Assembly: GCA_937915955.1 (NCBI GenBank) | Contig: CALGIB010000498.1 | Location: 1-20,760, forward strand | Source of the DNA: an uncultured Pseudomonadota bacterium | GTDB taxonomy: Bacteria > Myxococcota_A > UBA796 > CAJQPC01 | Direction of reading: 5' to 3' | Length of the DNA: 20,760 bases | Shown: piece after piece, positions 14,511-20,760 of the stretch | Layout: the number at the start of each line of letters is the position of its first letter | Numbering within the stretch: the stretch's first letter is position 1 | Translations under genes and position numbers: made by a program | Notes under the pieces: generated by a model | The model's database searches: none | What the model saw: only the letters and a program-made list of their open reading frames with translations | What the model was told of the DNA's origin: nothing

Positions 14511-14538
14511 CTGAGAGAGCTCGAGTAGAAGAAGGAGG

Positions 14539-14583
14539 GACGTCGGTACGTACAGTAGCGGCAGCGAGCACCGGGGTTACTGT
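14539..14583. promoter_or_regulatory. Cluster of small palindromes in a divergent gap
   Basis: The 79-base divergent gap contains GACGTC (14539-14544), the perfect palindrome GTACGTAC (14546-14553), and the inverted pair ACAGTA (14552-14557) / TACTGT (14578-14583). This could be an operator between the Tat/GMC operon and the coiled-coil gene, but short palindromes are also expected by chance. Confidence 0.25.
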
Positions 14584-14589
14584 TCCGCC

Positions 14590-15582
14590 GTGGTACCTGT
14601 CTATGGAATCCTGGGAATCATGGTCGTCGGCGGCATCGCCGTCGCCGCTTGGGGCTACTTCTCTGGGCAGTGGAGCGCCCCGGAGAAGCTGAGCGAGACC
14701 GAGGCCGACAAGCGCAACGAGAAGGTCCGGCGCCGCGACGTCCACTACCAGCAGGGCGAGGACCTCAAGCGCTACCCGCGTCGCCTGCGCGCCCTCGAGG
14801 ACAAGCTCCAGGGCAGCTACGAGGCCGCGCTGGAGCAGCTGGTCCACCTCACGGCCAAGGCCGAGGAGATGGAGGCCAAGGGTCGAGGGGACCTGGCCGA
14901 GCGCTACCGGAACGACCTCGAGGTCCTGGAGAACCGGGCCTCGGTCACCCAGCGCGTGATGGCGACGGTCTGGAAGACGCGCGCGATCCTGCACCTGCGC
15001 GTGCACCTGGCCATCGCGGCTCGCCAGCGCCCGGACCTGGACCACCTGCCGGCCCCCCTGGACGTGCAGGGCGAGGACCTGGAGTTCGCGGCGATGAGCT
15101 ACGGCAACGCGCGGGACGCCGTGCGCCGGTTCGTGGGCACCCTGGACCAGGAGTCCGCGGACATCCCGGCCTGCGTGCCGGCCAAGCCCGAGCAGGCGGA
15201 CATCTCTGGCGAGGACGCGCTGGCCGTCCAGCAGGAGGTCGCCTCGGTCGAGGCCACCCTGCGCGGGCTGCGCGATCGCATGGACAAGCTCGGGGACACG
15301 CTGGACTACCTCTCCGATCGCTTCCGCACCCAGCGGGTGGTCGAGGGCAGCAACCTGTCGGTGGACTTCGGGCCCGAGGCGGGCAAGCTGCTGAGCGAGG
15401 TCTCGGGCGCGCTCAAGCAGCTCGACGATCTCTCGGCGGTGGGCGACAAGGGCCTGGCGGACGCGGCCGTCGACGGGCTGGATGAGGACATCAGCCGGCT
15501 CGAGGAGGCCGGCCTCGAGGCCGCGGCCGAGGTCGAGGCCCAGGCCGAGGTGCAGCGCCTGCTCGAGCAGTTCGCTCGATGA
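14590..15582 (+). CDS. Membrane-anchored coiled-coil protein
   Basis: 330 residues from GTG 14590; an in-frame ATG at 14620 (MVVGGIAV) is an alternative, and neither has a strong Shine-Dalgarno. Residues about 4-25 form a single membrane helix. The rest is almost wholly helical and charged with long heptad-like stretches (for example RLRALEDKLQGSYEAALEQL, VEATLRGLRDRMDKLGDTL and the C-terminal ISRLEEAG region), predicting a coiled coil on one side of the membrane. No enzymatic motif and no named family are recognised. It overlaps the following TonB-C-like gene by four bases, suggesting one envelope-related unit, and it is divergent from the Tat/GMC pair across a 79-base gap. Confidence 0.75.
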   Translation: MVPVYGILGIMVVGGIAVAAWGYFSGQWSAPEKLSETEADKRNEKVRRRDVHYQQGEDLKRYPRRLRALEDKLQGSYEAALEQLVHLTAKAEEMEAKGRGDLAERYRNDLEVLENRASVTQRVMATVWKTRAILHLRVHLAIAARQRPDLDHLPAPLDVQGEDLEFAAMSYGNARDAVRRFVGTLDQESADIPACVPAKPEQADISGEDALAVQQEVASVEATLRGLRDRMDKLGDTLDYLSDRFRTQRVVEGSNLSVDFGPEAGKLLSEVSGALKQLDDLSAVGDKGLADAAVDGLDEDISRLEEAGLEAAAEVEAQAEVQRLLEQFAR

Positions 15583-16034
15583 TGTTGGCGCTGCTGGGGC
15601 TGGGGCTGGGGCTGGCCGACGAGCTGGCCGAGTTCGACGAAGCGCAGCGCCGGGCGAGGCAGGCGGCGGTGGTCGAGGAGGCGGCACAGGAGGCCCCAGA
15701 GGATCCGCGACAGCAGCTGATCCGGGACTGGGCGCCGCGGGTCCAGCTCCCCGTTCAGGAGGCCTGGGTGCGCAACCTGGCGGGGCAGGACGTCGCGCCC
15801 GGTGCCTTCGAGGCCTACCTGCGGCTGAGCTGCGGGGCGGAGCGGAGGGTCACCCTGTTGCGCTCGACGGGGGTGCAGCCCCTGGACGCCGCCCTGGTGA
15901 AGGCGGCCTCGGAGACCGCGTGGCCCGATCCGCCGGCGGAGATCCTGGAGGCCTTCGGGGGCACCTTCGAGATCGACCTGGGCTTCACGCTGAGCGCGGG
16001 CGCCCCGCCCGAGGGCAAGCTGGAGCTGCCCTGA
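15579..16034 (+). CDS. Periplasmic protein with TonB-C-like domain
   Basis: 151 residues from ATG 15579, overlapping the previous stop by four bases (ATGA). Residues 1-13 (MMLALLGLGLGLA) form a short uncharged signal peptide. A charged linker (14-45) leads to a domain at about 48-140 whose pattern AYLRLSCGAERRVTLLRSTG, LDAALVKAA and WPDPP, ending FEIDLGFTL, fits the TonB/TolA C-terminal fold: a strand, an R.STG turn, the LDxAxxxA helix and a Pro-rich turn before the last strand. True TonB has an N-terminal membrane helix and a long Pro-rich spacer; both are missing, so it is unlikely to transduce energy itself. Related stand-alone domains occur often in myxobacteria (general impression). One Cys (C85) is present. 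A role in an envelope complex with the coiled-coil protein is inferred. Confidence 0.7.
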   Translation: MMLALLGLGLGLADELAEFDEAQRRARQAAVVEEAAQEAPEDPRQQLIRDWAPRVQLPVQEAWVRNLAGQDVAPGAFEAYLRLSCGAERRVTLLRSTGVQPLDAALVKAASETAWPDPPAEILEAFGGTFEIDLGFTLSAGAPPEGKLELP

Positions 16035-16109
16035 CCGCTCGCGCAGACCTCGCGACCGCTGAGCGCGAACCGGGCCCCCCTCGACGCTGTCGGAGGTGAT
16101 GTCCCGGGG

Positions 16110-17177
16110 ATGAAGCGCAAGAACATGAACCTGCTGTTCGTCCTGCTGGTCTGGCTGGTCGCGCCCGTCCTGGGCGGGGCGCCGCAGCGCCTCTACGAGG
16201 GCGACGAGCGCACGGTGCTGCGGCACGCGGACACCGTGGCGGACTGGGCGATGGAGCGAGGGGGCGTGGCGCCGACGGGGCTGAGCCCGGACTCGGCCCT
16301 GTTCCAGGGCGAGTGGGACCTTGGCGCCTGCCAGATGACGGTGCTGGGCCTGGCGCAGGTGATCGAGCAGCACCCGGGGCACCAGGAGCGCTACCTGCCG
16401 GCTGTGCGGGCCTGCGGCTCCTGGCTGGCGAGCGCGGACAGTCGGGACTTCGGCGCCCAGGCCTGGGGGGGTGACGAGCTGGGGGCGGCCTACGTGGGCT
16501 ACTCGGCGCTGGCGCTGGTGCGTTGGTCCCAGGTGGACCCGGAGTTTCCGGTCCAGGCCGAGCTGGACGCCATGGTCGCGGCGCTGGCCCTGCACCTGGA
16601 CGAGGAGCCGCACCGCTGGGAGACCTACCCGGGGCAGACCTACCCGCCGGACCTGGCCGTGTGTGCCGCGGCGCTGGCCCAGGCCGGGGGCCACGAGGAG
16701 CGGCTGGGCGCCTGGCTGCTGCGCTTCCGGGCCGAGTCGATCGACCCGGAGACGGGCCTGCTCATCCAGTCCCTCTCGCCGATGACGGGCGCGGCGATGG
16801 GCCTGCCGCGGGCCTCCGGGACCAGCTTCGCGGTCTACTTCCTGAGCTTCGCGGACCCGCAGCTGTCGGCCTCGCTCTACCGGTCGCTGCAGGGTCAGCA
16901 GCGCCACCTGGGGCCCTTCGGGGGCGTGCGCGAGTTCCCGCCCGGCGTGCAGAGCCTGGGGGACATCGACTCGGGGCCAGTGATCCTGGGCATCGGGGTC
17001 TCTCCGACAGGCTTCTCGCTGGCCGGCGCCCGCCTGCACCGCGACCGCCGCGCGTACGTGCGCAACCTCCGCACGGCCCGGCTCTTCGGGGTGCCGGTGC
17101 CCTCGCGCGGGGGCCGCTGGTACGCGACCGGGGGCGGCCTCGGGAACGCGATCCTGCTGGCGATGAGCACGGCCTGA
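16110..17177 (+). CDS. Secreted helical protein of unknown function
   Basis: 355 residues from ATG 16110, preceded by GGAGGTGA at 16092-16099; an in-frame ATG at 16125 is an alternative. MKRKNMNLLFVLLVWLVAPVLG is a conventional Sec signal peptide with a basic start. The mature part consists of repeated Ala/Leu-rich helices separated by Gly/Asp/Pro turns (for example DLGACQMTVLGLAQVI, AAYVGYSALALVRW, PDLAVCAAALAQAGG), which suggests an alpha/alpha-toroid fold like those of some glycoside-processing or prenyl-processing enzymes. A conserved-looking DIDSGPVILGIGVSPTGFSL near residue 285-305 could be an active-site or core segment. I cannot name the family. It lies 75 bases after the TonB-C-like gene and is followed by a large inverted repeat. 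Confidence 0.75.
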   Translation: MKRKNMNLLFVLLVWLVAPVLGGAPQRLYEGDERTVLRHADTVADWAMERGGVAPTGLSPDSALFQGEWDLGACQMTVLGLAQVIEQHPGHQERYLPAVRACGSWLASADSRDFGAQAWGGDELGAAYVGYSALALVRWSQVDPEFPVQAELDAMVAALALHLDEEPHRWETYPGQTYPPDLAVCAAALAQAGGHEERLGAWLLRFRAESIDPETGLLIQSLSPMTGAAMGLPRASGTSFAVYFLSFADPQLSASLYRSLQGQQRHLGPFGGVREFPPGVQSLGDIDSGPVILGIGVSPTGFSLAGARLHRDRRAYVRNLRTARLFGVPVPSRGGRWYATGGGLGNAILLAMSTA

Positions 17178-17178
17178 A

Positions 17179-17213
17179 CCGCCGGGACCTCAGTTCGGCC
17201 CCGGTCCGGGCGG
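17179..17213 (+). terminator. Long inverted repeat between the helical-protein gene and tldD
   Basis: CCGCCGGGACC (17179-17189) pairs with GGTCCGGGCGG (17203-17213) at 10 of 11 positions around a 13-base loop, starting just after the upstream stop codon. No T run follows, so it may be a weak terminator, a 3'-end stabiliser or a regulatory site for the tldD operon. Confidence 0.4.
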
Positions 17214-17249
17214 CTCATCCGCTACCCTCTCGGCTCGCCTGGAGAGCCC

Positions 17250-18789
<1,540 letters not shown>

Positions 18790-18797
<8 letters not shown>

Positions 18798-20106
18798 GGA
18801 GCTCCAGCAGCGCGCGCAGCAGGCGGTCGAGCTGGCCCAGGCCTCGGGCGCCCAGGGCGTCTTCGCGGGCGCCAGCCGAGGCCGCTCGGTCCAGTTCGAG
18901 TACCGCGACGGCCACCTGGAGAAGGTGCAGGAGTCCACGACTCGAGCGCTGAGCCTGCAGCTCTACGTGGACCGTCGCTACTCGACCCACAGCACGACGG
19001 ACCTGCGCCCGGACGAGCTGAAGTCCTTCGTGGCCGACGCCGTCGAGCTGACCCGCGCGCTGCAGCCTGACCCCCACCGCGCGCTGCCCGACCCGGCGCT
19101 CTACGAGGGCCGCAGCGCGGCCGACCTGGACCTGGTCGACCCGGGCCTGAGCGAGCTGACCCAGGACGAGCGCATCGCCTGGTGCGCAGAGATGGACGAG
19201 ATCATCCGCGCGGACGAGCGCGTGATCTCCACGACCGCAGGCGTCTCCAACGGGCACAACCTGTCCGCCAGCGTCAGCAGCAACGGCTTCTCGGGCAGCC
19301 ACGAGTCCACCAGCATCTGGATGGGCACCGAGATCAGCCTGCGTGACCCCGAGGGCGGACGACCCGAGGCCAGCAACTGGATCGGCGGCCCGCACCGGTC
19401 CCAGCTCCAGAGCCCTCGTCAGGTCGCCGAGGAGGCCCTGCGACGGGCCACCGCGCGCCTGGGCACCCGGAAGGGTCCGACGCGGACCGGCACGCTGGTG
19501 CTCGAGCCCCGCGCCGGCGGTCGCCTGATCGGGCACCTGCTCCGGGCCGCAAACGCGCGCAGCATCCAGCAGGGGCGCAGCTTCTGGGCCGGCAAGCTGG
19601 GCCAGCGCCTGTTCAGCGAGCGGCTGAGCCTGATCGACGACCCGCTGCTGCCTCGGGGCCTGTCCAGCCGCACCTTCGACGGCGAGGGGCTCGCCAGCAA
19701 GCGCCTGCCGCTGATCGAGGCGGGCCTCGCGAGGAACGTGTTCGTGGACACCTACTACGGCCGCAAGGCCGAGATGCCGCCCACGACCGGCGGCTCCTCG
19801 AACCTGATCTTCGAGGGCGGCCAGGGCGACCAGGCCCACTGGATGGCCGAGGTCGGCGACGGCGTGCTGCTCACCTCCTGGCTGGGGGGCAACAGCGACG
19901 CCACCACCGGCGACTTCAGCTTCGGGATGCGCGGGCACCCCATCGAGGGCGGCCAGATCGGCCCCGCGATCGGCGAGATGAACGTGACGGGCAACCTGAT
20001 CGACCTGTTCAGCAAGCTCGTCGCCGTTGGCGATGACGGCTGGGCCTACTCGAGCACGCGCAGCCCCACGCTGGTCTTCGAGGGCGTGCAGTTCTCCGGG
20101 GCGTGA
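18790..20106 (+). CDS. tldE: TldE/PmbA-family partner of TldD
   Basis: 438 residues from ATG 18790, with GGGAGG upstream, overlapping the end of tldD by eight bases. The N terminus (MLEELQQRAQQAVELAQ) is a soluble helix without any signal peptide. The TldD/PmbA fold is seen in SVQFEYRDGHLEKVQESTT, the RDGHxE-like strand, the central TRTGTLVLEPRAGGRLIGHL region and the C-terminal FSFGMRGHPIEGGQIGPA and GNLIDLF blocks. As usual for TldE, the HExxxH zinc motif is absent at the corresponding helix (RAGGRLIGHLL). In known pairs TldE is the non-catalytic half of the heterodimer. If it works with the exported TldD it must either be carried out folded through Tat or stay inside; the sequence does not decide this. 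Confidence 0.92.
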
Positions 20107-20203
20107 TGGATTTGGCTCGCAGGGATCCCCGAGTCCTGCACAATTTAGACAAAACGAGACCTTCTCCCGTGCCTATGCTTCACGCGAGGTCGAGGGCAGA
20201 GTG

Positions 20204-20760
20204 ATGGATCGGGAGCAACTTCGCGTCGCGATGAGCAGCCGGACCGGGCTGCGCGAGGCCTTCGAGGCGGCGCGCGGTGACGCCGACGGCGAGCTCATGG
20301 CGCTGAGCCTCGAGGTGGCTCGCGAGAGCTTGCAGCCCTCGGTGGACGAGGCGCTGGTCCGCTACTGGACCGAGGCGGTGCGGCTGCAGCCCGAGCTGGG
20401 CGAGCAGCTGATCAGCCGCCTGGTCGAACAGCTCACCGCGGATCCCAACGGCCGCGCCCCCGCTCTGCTGGCCGCGCTGGCGGGCCAGGCCTGGACGCGT
20501 CTGTCCGATCAGGACAGCCGCGACGCGCTGGGCTCGCGCACCACCGGCATCGTCGAGGTGGTCCGTCGCCTGGTGGACGAGGTCGAGGCCCAGGGCTGGA
20601 GCCCCGAGGCCGAGGACGCCATCCGCAACTGCCTGGCCTACGTGCTGGCCTGGCCCATCCCGACCGCCGCGGTGTCCCCGCTGCGCGCTGAGCTGCTCCG
20701 CGCCATCCGTCTGGGCGTCTGCCCCGCGGACGAGCTGCCCGGCGTCCTGGCCCCCCGGCG
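20204..20760 (+). CDS. Start of an unrecognised helical protein, cut by the window end
   Basis: An open frame from ATG 20204 (GTG 20201 is directly adjacent and in frame) runs without a stop to the last base: 185 complete codons. GAGGG at 20192-20196 lies seven bases before the ATG. The translation begins MDREQLRVAMSSRTGLREAF and is rich in Ala, Leu, Glu and Arg with regular helix spacing, without a signal peptide or membrane segment, so it looks like a cytoplasmic helical protein or helical repeat domain. Two Cys occur in the visible part. No family is recognised, and the missing C-terminal part may hold the informative domain. A 97-base gap with a relatively AT-rich patch (about 20139-20156) separates it from tldE, so it may have its own promoter. 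Confidence 0.75.
   Translation, partial: MDREQLRVAMSSRTGLREAFEAARGDADGELMALSLEVARESLQPSVDEALVRYWTEAVRLQPELGEQLISRLVEQLTADPNGRAPALLAALAGQAWTRLSDQDSRDALGSRTTGIVEVVRRLVDEVEAQGWSPEAEDAIRNCLAYVLAWPIPTAAVSPLRAELLRAIRLGVCPADELPGVLAPR

Noticed and set aside
20107..20203. Possible promoter (TAGACA at 20146-20151, TATGCT at 20174-20179) before the last gene
   Set aside because: The spacing is 22 bases, too long for a sigma70 promoter, and no better -35 is found at 16-18 bases. The hairpin CAGG/CCTG nearby is too weak to call.

Overview
The window is about 20.8 kb of very GC-rich, densely packed bacterial DNA. Codon third positions are almost always G or C, and neighbouring genes overlap by 4-8 bases or abut. 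Two secreted proteins end in an acidic/Gly/Ser linker, a Cys-containing patch, a hydrophobic stretch and an Arg run, which is the layout of the MYXO-CTERM type anchoring signal. With several Tat proteins and many small lipoproteins, this points to Myxococcota or a nearby deltaproteobacterial lineage. That is inference from gene style, not from a marker phylogeny. I see no rRNA, tRNA, CRISPR array, transposase or phage gene. The largest gap without a gene is about 125 bases.

Layout. (1) 43-3874, plus strand: two tandem paralogous secreted proteins with MYXO-CTERM-like tails, each overlapping the next gene by one or four bases, then a compact RNB-domain (RNase II/R family) protein with an altered active site. 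(2) 3976-4491: a secreted YceI-family protein starting at TTG. An intrinsic-terminator-like hairpin follows it and overlaps the ribosome-binding site of the next gene. (3) 4546-7350: a compact cluster of a polytopic membrane protein, two tandem paralogous radical SAM enzymes with identically spaced extra cysteines, and an N-terminally anchored Cys-free protein. This is the best candidate here for an undescribed system. (4) 7351-11792, minus strand: a lipoprotein of the alkaline phosphatase superfamily with an Asp-box near its C terminus, a small lipoprotein, a six-repeat kelch lipoprotein, and a protein-kinase-like pseudokinase. (5) 11917-12495: translation initiation factor IF-3 (infC), apparently starting at CTG and separated from its usual partners rpmI/rplT. 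(6) 12496-14510, minus strand: a GMC-family flavoprotein with a ferredoxin-like Cys motif, and its likely Tat-signal partner subunit. (7) 14590-16034: a membrane-anchored coiled-coil protein and a periplasmic protein with a TonB-C-like domain. (8) 16110-20106: a secreted helical protein of unknown function, then a TldD/TldE metalloprotease pair in which TldD carries a Tat plus lipoprotein signal and TldE has no signal. (9) 20204-end: the start of an unrecognised helical protein that runs off the window.

A recurring theme is envelope biology. At least ten of the roughly twenty proteins carry export signals. Many of these signals are extremely short and have no positive charge before the hydrophobic core (for example a lipobox Cys at residue 8, 9 or 10). 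All functions come from motif reading alone; no homology search was possible.
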